Source: Pseudomonas palleroniana
GTDB taxonomy: Bacteria; Pseudomonadota; Gammaproteobacteria; Pseudomonadales; Pseudomonadaceae
DNA: 64,000 nucleotides
Assembly (NCBI RefSeq): GCF_003031675.1
Contig: NZ_PYWX01000011.1
Span: forward strand, 62,001-126,000
Reading direction: 5' to 3'
How positions within the stretch are numbered: the stretch's first letter is position 1; each line of letters begins with the position of its first letter. Position numbers and translations under genes: made by a program. The notes beneath the pieces were generated by a model that was given only the letters and a program-made list of their open reading frames with translations, made no database searches and had not been told where the DNA came from. Shown here piece after piece: positions 35,672-44,928 of the stretch.

Positions 35672-36367
35672 TTGAACGAACACACGCTGTCCATGCGCCT
35701 GGAGCGCGTGGCCGCCAACGTGCCGGCCGAATCGCGCCTGGCCGATATCGGCTCCGATCACGCCTACCTGCCGGTGGCGTTGATGCACCGTGGCGTGATC
35801 ACCTCCGCGGTGGCGGGGGAGGTCGCGACCACACCATTGCACGCCGCCCAACGCACCGTGCGCGACAATGGCCTGGAACAACACATTAGCGTGCGCCTGG
35901 CCAATGGCTTGGCGGCGATCGAGCCGGGGGACAGGATCACCGCGATCAGCCTCTGCGGCATGGGCGGCGAAACCATTCGCGACATCCTCGACGCCGGAAA
36001 GGCGTGCCTGAGCGGCCTGGAGCGCCTGATCCTGCAACCCAACGGTGGCGAGCAACCGTTGCGCCGGTGGTTGATGGACAATGGCTACTCGATCCTGCAC
36101 GAAGAGCTGTTGCAGGAGAACCGCTTCTACTACGAAATCATCGTGGCTGAACGCGCCGGGCCCGTGACCTACAGCGCCGAACAACTGTACTTCGGCCCCC
36201 TGCAGATGCAAGCGCGCAGCCCGGTGTTCCTGGCCAAGTGGCAACGCCTGCTGCGTCAGAAGCACAAGACCCTGGCCAACCTTGAACAGGCGCGGCAAGC
36301 GGTGCCGCCGGCGAAGGTGCAGGAAGTGGCTCGAGAGGTGCGCTGGATTAGTGAATTACTGGCGTGA
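35672..36367 (+). CDS. trmK: tRNA (adenine-22-N1)-methyltransferase-like protein (TrmK family)
   Basis: SAM-dependent methyltransferase of 231 residues. ADIGSDHAYLPVALM is the SAM-binding loop and signature of the TrmK/COG2384 family, followed by ISLCGMGGETIRDIL and LILQPNGGEQPLRRWL, the catalytic-motif region. TrmK methylates A22 in the tRNA D-loop of Gram-positive bacteria; the Pseudomonas homologue's target is less certain. TTG at 35672 is preferred because AAGGA lies eight bases upstream; an ATG at 35693 would cut into the conserved LSMRLERVA start. Confidence 0.85.
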   Translation: MNEHTLSMRLERVAANVPAESRLADIGSDHAYLPVALMHRGVITSAVAGEVATTPLHAAQRTVRDNGLEQHISVRLANGLAAIEPGDRITAISLCGMGGETIRDILDAGKACLSGLERLILQPNGGEQPLRRWLMDNGYSILHEELLQENRFYYEIIVAERAGPVTYSAEQLYFGPLQMQARSPVFLAKWQRLLRQKHKTLANLEQARQAVPPAKVQEVAREVRWISELLA

Positions 36368-36445
36368 AGGCGCAGGCTTCGGTCGCCTGAGGTTGACGTC
36401 TTATGCTCCAATGCGGCCCTTCATTCGCTGACCCAGGACCCCGCC

Positions 36446-36745
36446 ATGGCCGATACCACCGACCAAGCCTTCTACGACCGTGCCGACGCGCACATCGAAC
36501 TGTCGAACGAGCAGCTCAAGACCTGTGAAAACCTCGGCGAGGTCAGTGCCTCGATGATGTTCGGCACCACGCGTTTCAACGCCTGGGCCAGTGCTCGCAA
36601 CTTCAAGTCCGGCGCAGAAATGGCCGAGGCGCGGGAGGCCATGCTGAAGTATTTCTGTGATCAGTACCGGATGATGCTGGAGGATAATCTGGATGATCAC
36701 ATCAATAATTTCAGCCGGTATATGCTGGTAAACACCGAGGGCTGA
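36446..36745 (+). CDS. DUF3144 family protein
   Basis: A 99-residue, acidic, probably helical cytosolic protein. The segment FYDRADAHIELSNEQLK, then GEVSASMMFGTTRFNAW, is the DUF3144 signature; no function is established for the family. The AGGA ribosome site lies seven bases before the ATG. It is a single gene; the next 208 bases before the chemoreceptor gene contain no recognisable feature. Confidence 0.8.
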   Translation: MADTTDQAFYDRADAHIELSNEQLKTCENLGEVSASMMFGTTRFNAWASARNFKSGAEMAEAREAMLKYFCDQYRMMLEDNLDDHINNFSRYMLVNTEG

Positions 36746-36953
36746 TTTCAAGGCGTCTCGACGGGTTACAGACGTGCACGCAACACTGAGTGCTTTCGCC
36801 CCATTTTCGTGCGCGCCTGAGCGGGCAGCCGGTGTAGAAGCGCCTGTTTTCGGCCTCGGCACCAACGGCCCACATCTTGCTTGAGCCAGTTTAATCAATG
36901 ACATGGCATTTTGCTTTTAGTCATTTCTAAGCTGTTTGGGGGAGTGGTCGGCG

Positions 36954-39011
36954 ATGCACAGTCTTTTATCACCGGGTATCCGTTTGCTCGGCCGTTTCGG
37001 TTTCGCACGCAAGTTCCAGGTCTTGTTTTTCCTGTTCATGCTGCCCCTGGCCGCGAGTGTGTGGCTGATCGGGCAGGGCTATCGCGACAAACTCGCGGTG
37101 ATTGCCAGCGAACAGTCCGGCGTTCGCCAGTTGTTGGCCCTGGACGCGCTCGACAGCCAGCTCACCGCACAACGCAACCTCGCTGCGCGCTGGAAGGCCG
37201 TGGACATCCTACGTGCGCCAACCCCTGCCGCCCAGGCTGCGATGGACAAAGTCGATGCCGCTAACCCGCTGATCCAGCAGAGCCTGCAAGCCTTGGGCGA
37301 TGTGCTCAACACTGAGCACGCCAGCGCCGACACCCTGGCGCGTTTCGAGGCGTTGCAGGCCGCCGTCAAGGGCATGGACACCCAGTCCTTGCGTGCCGTG
37401 GGCTGGTGGCCGGACGGTTATGACCGCTTCACCGCTGCCTTGACCGCCATGCAAACCCTGCGCGAGCAGATCACCCTGGATACCGGCCTGATCCTCGATC
37501 CCTGGCTGGAAACCTACCTGCTGATGCAGATTTCCAGCCAGTACACCCCGGACCTGATCGAGCGCATCGGCCGCACCGCCAGCGTCGGTGAGTCGTCCAT
37601 TGCCTCGGGGCAGTTCACCTTGCAAAGCCGCTTGCAGATGCGTGACCTGCGCGGCCGTATCGGCGATGCCCGGGATCAGTTGGTCAAAGCCGCCGCGTCG
37701 CTCAAGGCCAAGCAATATCCGGGCATTGAGCCGTGGACTGCCCAATATGACAGCAGCCTGCAGTTGCTGGACAACCAACTCAAGACGCTGGACGAGGGCG
37801 TTTTCGGCGGCACCATCAAGCTCGATACTGCCGCGTTCGACAGCAGTGTCGACGCCGTGCTCGGTGCCCTGGGCGCGTTGCGCAGCCAGTCGCTGCACGC
37901 GCTGGATGCGCGCCTGGGTTACTACCACGGGCAATCGATCAAACAGTTCATTCCGGTGGCGGCGACGTTCAGTCTGTTGGCGTTGGCCGCACTGTACCTG
38001 TTCATGTGCCTGCAAGCCTCGATCCGCCGTAGCGCCAGCGGCATCACCACGTTGGCCGAGTCCCTGCGCGACGGCAACCTGTGTATCGAAGTGGCGGTTG
38101 AGGGCCGTGATGAACTGGCGCTGATCAGCGCCGCACTCAACGCTGCCGTGGTGCAACTGCGCACCAGCCTGTTGGGCGTCAATCACGAAACCCAGCAACT
38201 CGGTTCGGCCGTACACACCCTCAACGCACAATCGGGCAGCACCCTCACCGAGGTCGAAGACCAACAGCACCAGATCAGCCAGATTGCCGCCGCCGCCACC
38301 CAACTGGCCGCCACCTCGATGGGCGTCGCCAGAAGTTGCGAGCAAGCCTCTGGAAGCGCCCAGCACACCCGCAGCATTGCCGAGGACAGCAGTCGCGACA
38401 GCCAGCGCACCACCGCGAGCATCCAGCAACTCAACCAGCGTCTGACCGACACCGCCAACGCCTTGGAACAGGTCAGCCAGCAAGGCCAGCAGATTCAATC
38501 GGTGGTCGATACCATTCGGGGTATTGCCGAACAGACCAACCTGCTGGCGCTCAACGCCGCCATCGAAGCCGCTCGCGCCGGCGAACAGGGGCGCGGTTTT
38601 GCCGTGGTGGCCGATGAAGTGCGCAGCCTGTCGCAACGCACCCAGGCGTCCACGGCGCAGATCGCCGGCACCGTGGACAGCCTGCGTGCAACCGTCAGCC
38701 AGGCGGTCACCTTGATGGGCGCGGCGTGCGAGCAAGCCCTGGCCGACGCCGAGTCAGTCACCGGCCTGGGGGCGCGCCTGGGCGAAATCGCAGGCGCGGT
38801 ACAAAATGTCACCGACACCCTGGCGCAGATCGCCACGGCGGTGGAAGAACAGGCTGCCACGGCGGATGAAGTGAGCGGCAATATCCAGCAGGTCGACCAG
38901 GCAGCAGGGCGCCTGCTCGATGGCGCGCGTGCCGTGAATCAGGCGGCGGACACCTTGAGCAAAGGCAGCCGGGCATTGAGCGATAACACCGCGCGCTTTC
39001 GATTGGGTTGA
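36954..39011 (+). CDS. Methyl-accepting chemotaxis protein
   Basis: Chemoreceptor of 685 residues. There is a first membrane helix at about 21-42, a long periplasmic sensor domain of about 290 residues rich in helices, a second membrane helix at about 330-352, a HAMP linker, and a cytoplasmic signalling domain with the hairpin-tip motif [20 protein letters not shown]. The ligand cannot be deduced from sequence. The ATG at 36954 has a GGGGGA ribosome site ten bases upstream. It is monocistronic and followed by a REPIN. Confidence 0.93.
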   Translation: MHSLLSPGIRLLGRFGFARKFQVLFFLFMLPLAASVWLIGQGYRDKLAVIASEQSGVRQLLALDALDSQLTAQRNLAARWKAVDILRAPTPAAQAAMDKVDAANPLIQQSLQALGDVLNTEHASADTLARFEALQAAVKGMDTQSLRAVGWWPDGYDRFTAALTAMQTLREQITLDTGLILDPWLETYLLMQISSQYTPDLIERIGRTASVGESSIASGQFTLQSRLQMRDLRGRIGDARDQLVKAAASLKAKQYPGIEPWTAQYDSSLQLLDNQLKTLDEGVFGGTIKLDTAAFDSSVDAVLGALGALRSQSLHALDARLGYYHGQSIKQFIPVAATFSLLALAALYLFMCLQASIRRSASGITTLAESLRDGNLCIEVAVEGRDELALISAALNAAVVQLRTSLLGVNHETQQLGSAVHTLNAQSGSTLTEVEDQQHQISQIAAAATQLAATSMGVARSCEQASGSAQHTRSIAEDSSRDSQRTTASIQQLNQRLTDTANALEQVSQQGQQIQSVVDTIRGIAEQTNLLALNAAIEAARAGEQGRGFAVVADEVRSLSQRTQASTAQIAGTVDSLRATVSQAVTLMGAACEQALADAESVTGLGARLGEIAGAVQNVTDTLAQIATAVEEQAATADEVSGNIQQVDQAAGRLLDGARAVNQAADTLSKGSRALSDNTARFRLG

Positions 39012-39015
39012 GCGT

Positions 39016-39152
39016 TTGTAGTGAGCGGGCTTGCCCCGCGCTGGGGGGCGCAGCCGCCCTAAACCCTGTCACTGCGGTGTTTCAGAAAGACCGAGGTGCC
39101 TGGTTTTGGGGTTGCTTCGCCCCCCAGCGCGGGGCGAGCCCGCTCACTACAA
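39016..39152. repeat. REPIN: two REP palindromes in inverted orientation
   Basis: A roughly 34-base sequence beginning TTGTAGTGAGCGGGC (39016) and running to 39050 is repeated in reverse complement at about 39118-39152, ending GCTCACTACAA. The arms include CTTGCCCCGCGC on the left and its counterpart on the right with one mismatch. Between them is a 67-base spacer. This is the architecture of the mobile REPIN doublets of fluorescent pseudomonads, mobilised in trans by a RAYT transposase, which is not in this window. It can also act as a 3' mRNA structure for the chemoreceptor gene. Confidence 0.85.
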
Positions 39153-39226
39153 GTAAATTAGGTGGGCACTCCCGGGCGGTGGTGTAGTCTCTTTTCAGGA
39201 CCCCCCTTTCGCTTAGCGGAGCTACC

Positions 39227-39853
39227 ATGATCACCGTTCACCACCTCAACAACTCGCGCTCGCAACGTATCCTCTGGCTGCTCGAAGAACTCGGCCTGCC
39301 TTACGAGATCAAGCGCTACCAGCGCGATTCCAAGACCAACCTTGCGCCGCCCGAGCTCAAGGCCATCCACCCGCTGGGCAAATCCCCGGTGATCGAAGAC
39401 GGTGGCCAAGTGCTGATCGAATCCGCTGCCATTATCGACTACCTGATCCGCCACCATGGCCAGGGCCGTCTGCAACCCGATCCCGCCACGGCCACCTATG
39501 ACCAATACGTGCAATGGCTGCACTTCGCCGAAGGCTCGGCGATGCTGCCGCTGATGCTCAACCTCTACGTCGGCCGCCTTGGTGACGCTGGCGCGCCGTT
39601 GCACCCGAGGATCGAATCGGAAGTGGCCAATTACCTGGGGTACCTGAACGACGTGCTGGCGGATAAAGCCTACCTGCTGGGCGATGAGCTGAGTGGCGCG
39701 GATATCCAGATGAGTTTCATCGGCGAAATCGCCAAGGCCCAGGGCAAGTTGCAGGCTTACCCGAACCTGGCGGCGTGGGTGAAAAAATTCCAGGCGCGGC
39801 CGGCGTATCGCAAGGCGGTGGAGCAGGGTGGGGAGTATGCGTTTGCCAAGTAA
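39227..39853 (+). CDS. Glutathione S-transferase
   Basis: Cytosolic detoxification enzyme of 208 residues. The thioredoxin-like N-terminal domain starts MITVHHLNNSRSQRILWLLEELGLPYE, with a Ser in the usual activating position and the cis-Pro plus GSH-binding Glu-Ser in KSPVIEDGGQVLIESAAI. The C-terminal helical domain includes LSGADIQMSF (N-capping-box region). The substrate is unknown. The gene has its own GCGGAGC ribosome site directly after a REPIN. Confidence 0.92.
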   Translation: MITVHHLNNSRSQRILWLLEELGLPYEIKRYQRDSKTNLAPPELKAIHPLGKSPVIEDGGQVLIESAAIIDYLIRHHGQGRLQPDPATATYDQYVQWLHFAEGSAMLPLMLNLYVGRLGDAGAPLHPRIESEVANYLGYLNDVLADKAYLLGDELSGADIQMSFIGEIAKAQGKLQAYPNLAAWVKKFQARPAYRKAVEQGGEYAFAK

Positions 39854-39939
39854 GGGGCTTCACGGCGTTTACAACTGTTAACGGATTGAAGGGCGCAATC
39901 GCTATAGGCTCTGCGTTGTCCGTACAGGAGCCTTCGGTC

Positions 39940-40674
39940 ATGAACTTACGAGCTGTCGCCGTCACGTTAATTGCATTCGCGCTGTTGCTGCCGTCGCCGG
40001 CCGAGGCCGCCACGCCCATCAAGCACGTCGCCATCTACCGCGGTCCGGCGGGCTGCGATGACTGTTCCGAGAACGTGGCGAATGCCTTGCGCCGCCTCAA
40101 TCCCGAGTATCAGATCGATTATGTGGGCGCGCAGGAGGCCACCGACATCACGCCACAAACCCTGGCGCGCTATGACCTCTACGTGCAGCCCGGCGGCGGC
40201 CAGGACATTCCCGGTGCCCTGCGCAGCCTGGGCGATGCGCGCGCCGAGGCGATTCGCGGTTATGTCGCCGGCGGCGGGCGCTACCTGGGGTTGTGCATGG
40301 GCGCCTACTTGGCGGATGACGGTAACCTCGGCCTGATCCCCCAGGACCTCGACGGCGAAGCCGGTCGCCCCGGTTTTGAAGCGCCCGGCATCGCCGACGC
40401 CGCCGTGCAGGTCATGTGGGAAGGCAAGCCTGACCATGTGTTCTTCCAGGACGGGCCTTACATTCCCGCAGCCGACCCGGCCGCGCCCTACAAAACCATC
40501 GCGACCTACCGCAACGGCGACGTCGCGGCGGCGCGCTATACCTATGAAAAGGGTGTGGTCGTGCTTAGCGGCCCGCATCCCGAGGCCGGTCGCGAATGGT
40601 TCGAGAATGCCGACATCCCGTTGAACAAAATGCCGCGTGGCGATCTGTTTGGGGCGTTGATTCGCAACTTTTGA
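39940..40674 (+). CDS. Secreted BPL_N/glutamine-amidotransferase-like protein
   Basis: A 244-residue exported protein with a signal peptide (ALLLPSPAEAA, cleavage near residue 23). The mature part has the class I amidotransferase-like fold, with GGGRYLGLCMGAYLA holding the nucleophile-elbow Cys, LYVQPGGGQDIPGAL, and a late GPHPEAG histidine. It matches the BPL_N domain, named after the N-terminal part of eukaryotic biotin protein ligase; its bacterial role is unknown. The ATG at 39940 follows CAGGAG with nine-base spacing. Confidence 0.8.
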   Translation: MNLRAVAVTLIAFALLLPSPAEAATPIKHVAIYRGPAGCDDCSENVANALRRLNPEYQIDYVGAQEATDITPQTLARYDLYVQPGGGQDIPGALRSLGDARAEAIRGYVAGGGRYLGLCMGAYLADDGNLGLIPQDLDGEAGRPGFEAPGIADAAVQVMWEGKPDHVFFQDGPYIPAADPAAPYKTIATYRNGDVAAARYTYEKGVVVLSGPHPEAGREWFENADIPLNKMPRGDLFGALIRNF

Positions 40675-40756
40675 AGCGCTTGTCATCGCGGGGTAGAACG
40701 ATTGCATCGCCGCCGAATTATGCAACTCATCGGGTTCGTGAATGAGGAACAGCGCA

Positions 40757-42115
40757 ATGAGCGAGGTATCGGGACCCGTGGGTGAAGAAGCGTTGTCGAG
40801 GCCGCAGGCGGTCAGTTTGCGGGAGTCTTTCTGGTTCTGGTTGAAGTTGGGCTTCATCAGCTTCGGCGGGCCTGCGGGGCAGATCTCGATCATGCATCAG
40901 GAACTGGTCGAGCGGCGCCGTTGGATATCCGAGCGCAGGTTCCTGCATGCGCTCAACTATTGCATGTTGCTGCCTGGGCCGGAGGCTCAGCAGTTGGCGA
41001 CCTACATCGGCTGGCTGATGCATCGAACCTGGGGCGGGGTGGTCGCGGGTGGGCTGTTTGTGCTGCCCTCACTGTTTATCCTGATCGCTTTGTCATGGCT
41101 GTATGTTGCGTTCGGCGAAGTGCCGGTGGTGGCGGGCCTGTTTTATGGCATCAAGCCTGCCGTGACCGCCATCGTTGTGCAGGCAGCCCACAGGATCGGC
41201 TCGCGAGCGCTGAAGAACCATTGGCTATGGGCGATAGCGGCTGCTTCATTCAGCGCAATTTTCGCGTTCAATGTCCCATTCCCGTTGATTGTCCTGGGGG
41301 CGGCATTGATCGGTTATGTCGGGGGACGCCTGGCACCCGAGAAATTCAGAACAGGGGGGCATAGTGCCGCCAAGAGAACGTTTGGCCCGGCCTTGATCGA
41401 TGACGACACTCCGTCCCCAGAGCATGCCCGGTTCAGCTGGTTGAAATTGGCATCGCTCGCTCTGCTTGGCGTTGCACTGTGGGCATTGCCAATGGCTATT
41501 TTGGTCTTGTTGTTTGGCTGGCAGGGCACGTTGACCCAGATGGGCTGGTTCTTTACCAAGGCTGCGCTGTTAACGTTTGGCGGTGCCTACGCGGTGCTCC
41601 CTTATGTCTACCAAGGAGCGGTGGGGCACTATGGCTGGCTGACCCCGACACAGATGATTGACGGGCTGGCGCTAGGGGAAACCACGCCCGGGCCGCTGAT
41701 CATGGTGGTGGCCTTCGTCGGCTTCGTCGGCGCCTACGTCTCGCAGGTGTTTGGCGCCGATCAAATGTTTCTGGCTGGAGCTGTCGCTGCGTCTCTGGTG
41801 ACATGGTTCACCTTCCTGCCCTCATTTCTGTTCATTCTTGCCGGTGGCCCGCTGGTGGAGTCGACCCACAACGAACTCAGGTTCACCGCACCATTGACCG
41901 CCATTACCGCCGCCGTGGTTGGCGTGATCCTGAACCTGGCGTGCTTCTTCGGGTATCACGTGCTGTGGCCAAAGGGTTTCAGCGCCAGCCTTGATTGGCC
42001 TTCCGCGTTGATCGCACTGATGGCGGCGGTCGCCCTGTTTTATTTCAAGCGCGGGGTGATTCAGGTGTTGATCGCTTGCGCGCTGGTCGGTTTGGCGGTG
42101 CAGCTGTTGCGCTAA
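40757..42115 (+). CDS. chrA: Chromate transporter (two-domain ChrA)
   Basis: Inner-membrane protein of 452 residues with two homologous CHR halves. The N-terminal half contains LGFISFGGPAGQISIMHQELV and the PGPEAQQLATYIGW signature; the C-terminal half contains AALLTFGGAYAVLPYVYQGAV and LGETTPGPLIMVVAFVGFV. ChrA lowers cytoplasmic chromate by efflux. The ATG at 40757 (MSEVSGPV) has GAGGA nine bases upstream; the ATG at 40742 has no ribosome site. No chrB-type regulator adjoins. Confidence 0.9.
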   Translation: MSEVSGPVGEEALSRPQAVSLRESFWFWLKLGFISFGGPAGQISIMHQELVERRRWISERRFLHALNYCMLLPGPEAQQLATYIGWLMHRTWGGVVAGGLFVLPSLFILIALSWLYVAFGEVPVVAGLFYGIKPAVTAIVVQAAHRIGSRALKNHWLWAIAAASFSAIFAFNVPFPLIVLGAALIGYVGGRLAPEKFRTGGHSAAKRTFGPALIDDDTPSPEHARFSWLKLASLALLGVALWALPMAILVLLFGWQGTLTQMGWFFTKAALLTFGGAYAVLPYVYQGAVGHYGWLTPTQMIDGLALGETTPGPLIMVVAFVGFVGAYVSQVFGADQMFLAGAVAASLVTWFTFLPSFLFILAGGPLVESTHNELRFTAPLTAITAAVVGVILNLACFFGYHVLWPKGFSASLDWPSALIALMAAVALFYFKRGVIQVLIACALVGLAVQLLR

Positions 42116-42170
42116 GAGTCGTGGCCCTGTTGTACAGTTGCCTGCTGGAAAACGATTGAAAGGGATGACC

Positions 42171-42734
42171 ATGACATTGACCGTCAAAACCCTGCTCGAC
42201 CTGGCCATGGCCAACCCCATCAACGCCGAAATCACCGCGCGCCTGCCTGACCTCGGGGTGGACCAGTGTTTCCTCACGGCGGGCTGCCTGTTCCAGGCGG
42301 TGTGGAATCATCAGGCGAAGCTGCCTGCTGACCAGGGCGTCAAGGACTACGACGTTTTTTATTTCGATACGGATTTGTCCTACGAGGCCGAGGATGCGGT
42401 GATCCGTTCGGCCGAAGTGCTGTTCCAGGACCTGGGCGTCAACGTTGAGGTGAAGAATCAGGCGCGGGTGCACCTTTGGTACGCTCAGCGGTTCGGTCGG
42501 CCTTATCCGCAGTTGCACACGGCCAGGCAGGGGATTGATCGTTACCTGGTGGCGGGCACGTGCATCGGCCTGGAGATTGCGACGGGCGAGGTGTATGCGC
42601 CGTACGGGTTGGAGGATGTGGCGCAGGGGGTGTTGCGTATCAACCCGCAGCATCCGGAGCCGGCATTGTTTGCGCAGAAGGCCAGGAGTTACCAGGCGCG
42701 TTGGCCTTGGTTGAGGATTGTGGCGCCTGCTTAG
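42171..42734 (+). CDS. Nucleotidyltransferase-family protein (NTP_transf_6-like)
   Basis: A 187-residue protein with a diverged nucleotidyltransferase core: CFLTAGCLFQAVWNHQAKLP followed by KDYDVFYFDTDLSYEAED, where D-x-D-V-x-Y-F replaces the metal-binding aspartate pattern. Further conserved parts are HLWYAQRFGRPYPQL and the VGTC-like VAGTCIGLEI. The function of this family is unknown. The ATG at 42171 is chosen because GAAAGGG lies six to seven bases upstream; an ATG at 42165 abuts it. Confidence 0.75.
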   Translation: MTLTVKTLLDLAMANPINAEITARLPDLGVDQCFLTAGCLFQAVWNHQAKLPADQGVKDYDVFYFDTDLSYEAEDAVIRSAEVLFQDLGVNVEVKNQARVHLWYAQRFGRPYPQLHTARQGIDRYLVAGTCIGLEIATGEVYAPYGLEDVAQGVLRINPQHPEPALFAQKARSYQARWPWLRIVAPA

Positions 42735-42806
42735 CTTGCGTACGCCAGTGAACTTTTACCCGCGTGCGGCACGTCCAAGCCTGAAATGCCCAGCCAAGGA
42801 TCGACC

Positions 42807-43247
42807 ATGACTTTCTTCATCTTCCTGCTCGCCTGCATCGCCGCTGCCAGTACCGGCCTACTTTTCAAGCCCGGCGCCTGGTACGAATCCCTGGTCAAAC
42901 CCAGCTTCACGCCGCCCAATTGGCTGTTTCCGGTCGCGTGGACCCTTATCTACCTGCTGCTGGCCTGGGCTGGTTATCGTCTCAGCCTGATTCCCGGCAG
43001 CCAAATCGTCCTGGCCTTGTGGGCAGCGCAGATTGCCTTGAATACGCTGTGGACGCCGGTGTTCTTCGGTGCCCATCGGATCCTCGCCGGGATGCTGATT
43101 ATCGCGGTGCTGTGGGTGACCGTGGCGGCGATGGTGGTGTTGGCGGTGCGCCTGGACCTGATCACCGGCCTGATGCTGTTCCCTTACCTGGCGTGGTTGT
43201 GTGTGGCGGCGGCGCTGAACTTCTCGATCCTGCGCAATAACCGCTGA
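42807..43247 (+). CDS. tspO: TspO/MBR family membrane protein
   Basis: Five-helix membrane protein of 146 residues in the tryptophan-rich sensory protein / translocator family, which binds porphyrins and sterols and is linked to stress responses. Characteristic segments are WYESLVKPSFTPPNWLFPVAWTLIYLLLAWA (split here by the first loop), LNTLWTPVFFGAHR and the PYLAWLCVAAALNFSI C-terminal helix. The AAGGA ribosome site precedes the ATG at 42807. Its stop shares one base with the start of the esterase gene, so the two are co-translated. Confidence 0.92.
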   Translation: MTFFIFLLACIAAASTGLLFKPGAWYESLVKPSFTPPNWLFPVAWTLIYLLLAWAGYRLSLIPGSQIVLALWAAQIALNTLWTPVFFGAHRILAGMLIIAVLWVTVAAMVVLAVRLDLITGLMLFPYLAWLCVAAALNFSILRNNR

Positions 43248-44218
43248 TGGCGCCCAAACCCTGGTCCGCCAGTCAGCCTGAACTGGCCCAGATGCGTCGC
43301 TTCAACCAGAAACTCGCCTGGATGCCACGCTTTAAAATCCGCAATCGCGTGACGCCGCGTTTGATCCAGGCGTTGTTGCGGGTCAGCCAAAAGCTCAAGA
43401 AGGCCCCCGAGGCTGAAACCCGGCTCATCGGGACGGTGCCCGTGCGTATCCTGCGCCCACGCGGCCAACCCAAGGGCGTGGTGCTGGATATCCACGGCGG
43501 CGGCTGGGTCATCGGCAATGCGCAGATGGATGACGACCTCAACCTGGGCATGGTCAACGCCTGCGACGTGGCAGTGGTGTCGGTGGACTATCGGCTGGCG
43601 CTGGACACGCCGCTCGAGGGCCTGCTGGACGACTGCCTGACGGCCGCCCGTTGGTTGCTGGAGGACTGCGCGGAATTCGCCGAATTGCCGGTGATCGTCG
43701 TCGGTGAGTCGGCGGGTGGGCACCTGGCGGCAGCGACGTTACTGGCGCTCAAGCAATGGCCGCACTTGCTCCAGCGGGTCAGCGGGGCGGTGTTGTATTA
43801 CGGCGTTTATGATTTGACCGGTACGCCGAGCGTGCGCACGGCGGGGCCGCAGACCTTGTTGCTGGACGGGCCGGGGATGGTTGCAGCGCTGCGTAGGCTG
43901 ACGCCGGGGTTGACTGATGATGAGCGCCGACAGCCGCGATGGTCGCCGTTATATGGCGATTTCGCAGGGTTGCCGCCGGCGTTGATGTTTGTCGGCGAGT
44001 TGGACCCGCTCAAAGATGACACCTTATTGATCGCCGAGCGATGGCCTGGCGCTGAGGCGTATCTGCTGCCGGAGGCGGCGCATGGGTTTATCCATTTTCC
44101 CGTGGATATGGCGCAGGACGTGCTCGGCTACGCTCGCCAATGGATAGCCAACCGAATGGGCTATCAACTGGGGCGCAACCGCAGTATCTGCGCGCCATCG
44201 AACGGGTCTGTCAGGTAA
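43247..44218 (+). CDS. Alpha/beta hydrolase, hormone-sensitive-lipase-like esterase
   Basis: Carboxylesterase of 323 residues with the HSL-family oxyanion motif HGGGWVIGN and the nucleophile elbow GESAGG. The likely Asp is in FVGELDPLKDD and the His in AAHGFIHF. No signal peptide, so it is cytosolic. It is coupled to tspO by a one-base stop/start overlap. At the 3' end it overlaps the convergent ABC ATPase gene by 55 bases, leaving its last 18 residues encoded opposite the ATPase C-terminus. Confidence 0.88.
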   Translation: MAPKPWSASQPELAQMRRFNQKLAWMPRFKIRNRVTPRLIQALLRVSQKLKKAPEAETRLIGTVPVRILRPRGQPKGVVLDIHGGGWVIGNAQMDDDLNLGMVNACDVAVVSVDYRLALDTPLEGLLDDCLTAARWLLEDCAEFAELPVIVVGESAGGHLAAATLLALKQWPHLLQRVSGAVLYYGVYDLTGTPSVRTAGPQTLLLDGPGMVAALRRLTPGLTDDERRQPRWSPLYGDFAGLPPALMFVGELDPLKDDTLLIAERWPGAEAYLLPEAAHGFIHFPVDMAQDVLGYARQWIANRMGYQLGRNRSICAPSNGSVR

Positions 44219-44928
44219 TGCGCCTGCACTCCGAAGGTCTGCTGTAACCGTTGCGGCGTCAGCACTTGCAGCGGTTTGCCCAACGCCACCAATCGGCCGT
44301 GATCCAGCACGGCCAGGCGATCACAGGTCAGTGCCTGATTAAGATCATGCAATGCAATCAAGGTGGTCACGGGAAGCGCCTGCACGCCTTTGAGGATCGC
44401 CAGTTGATGCTGGATATCCAGGTGGTTGGTGGGCTCGTCCAGCAACAGGATCTGCGGCCGTTGCGCCAGGGCGCGGGCGATGTGTACGCGCTGGCGTTCA
44501 CCGCCCGAGAGGCTGCGCCAGGCACGCTGGCTGAGGTGCGTGGCGTCGACGTCATGCAAGGCTTGATTGACGATGGCGTGGTCTTTGCTGGACCACGGGC
44601 TCAACGCCGACAGCCACGGCGTGCGGCCCAGGGCCACAGCGTCGAACACGCGGATCGCGTCGTCGGTGTCGGCCTGTTGCTCCACCACCGCCAGCTGTTG
44701 GGCGATGGCACGGCGTGACAGTTCATTCAGGCGTTGGCCGCCCAAGCGTACTTCGCCGCTGGCCGGCGTGCGCAAACCGGCAAGCAGTTTGAGCAAGGTG
44801 GATTTGCCGGAACCGTTCGGCCCGACGATGCCCAGGGTTTCGCCCAGTTGAACATCCAGATGGATATCGCGCAGCAACTCGGCATCACGCACCTTGAAGC
44901 CCAGGCCGTTGCAGCTCAGCACACTCAT
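44164..44928 (-). CDS. ABC transporter ATPase, FecE/BtuD-type
   Basis: ATP-binding subunit of 254 residues for the importer encoded with the next two genes. Walker A is GPNGSGKST, the signature is LSGGERQR, Walker B is ILLLDEP, and the switch His is in ALHDLNQAL. The subfamily (FecE, FhuC, BtuD) drives uptake of siderophores, haem and corrinoids. The start at 44928 overlaps the permease end by four bases. The cobalamin riboswitch upstream of the operon points to corrinoid-related cargo. Confidence 0.92.
   Translation of the reverse strand: MSVLSCNGLGFKVRDAELLRDIHLDVQLGETLGIVGPNGSGKSTLLKLLAGLRTPASGEVRLGGQRLNELSRRAIAQQLAVVEQQADTDDAIRVFDAVALGRTPWLSALSPWSSKDHAIVNQALHDVDATHLSQRAWRSLSGGERQRVHIARALAQRPQILLLDEPTNHLDIQHQLAILKGVQALPVTTLIALHDLNQALTCDRLAVLDHGRLVALGKPLQVLTPQRLQQTFGVQAHYLTDPFDGAQILRLRPS

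Noticed and set aside
37209..38735. 508-codon minus-strand open frame opposite the chemoreceptor gene
   Set aside because: The plus strand has complete receptor and signalling domains; the minus-strand frame has no recognisable domain.
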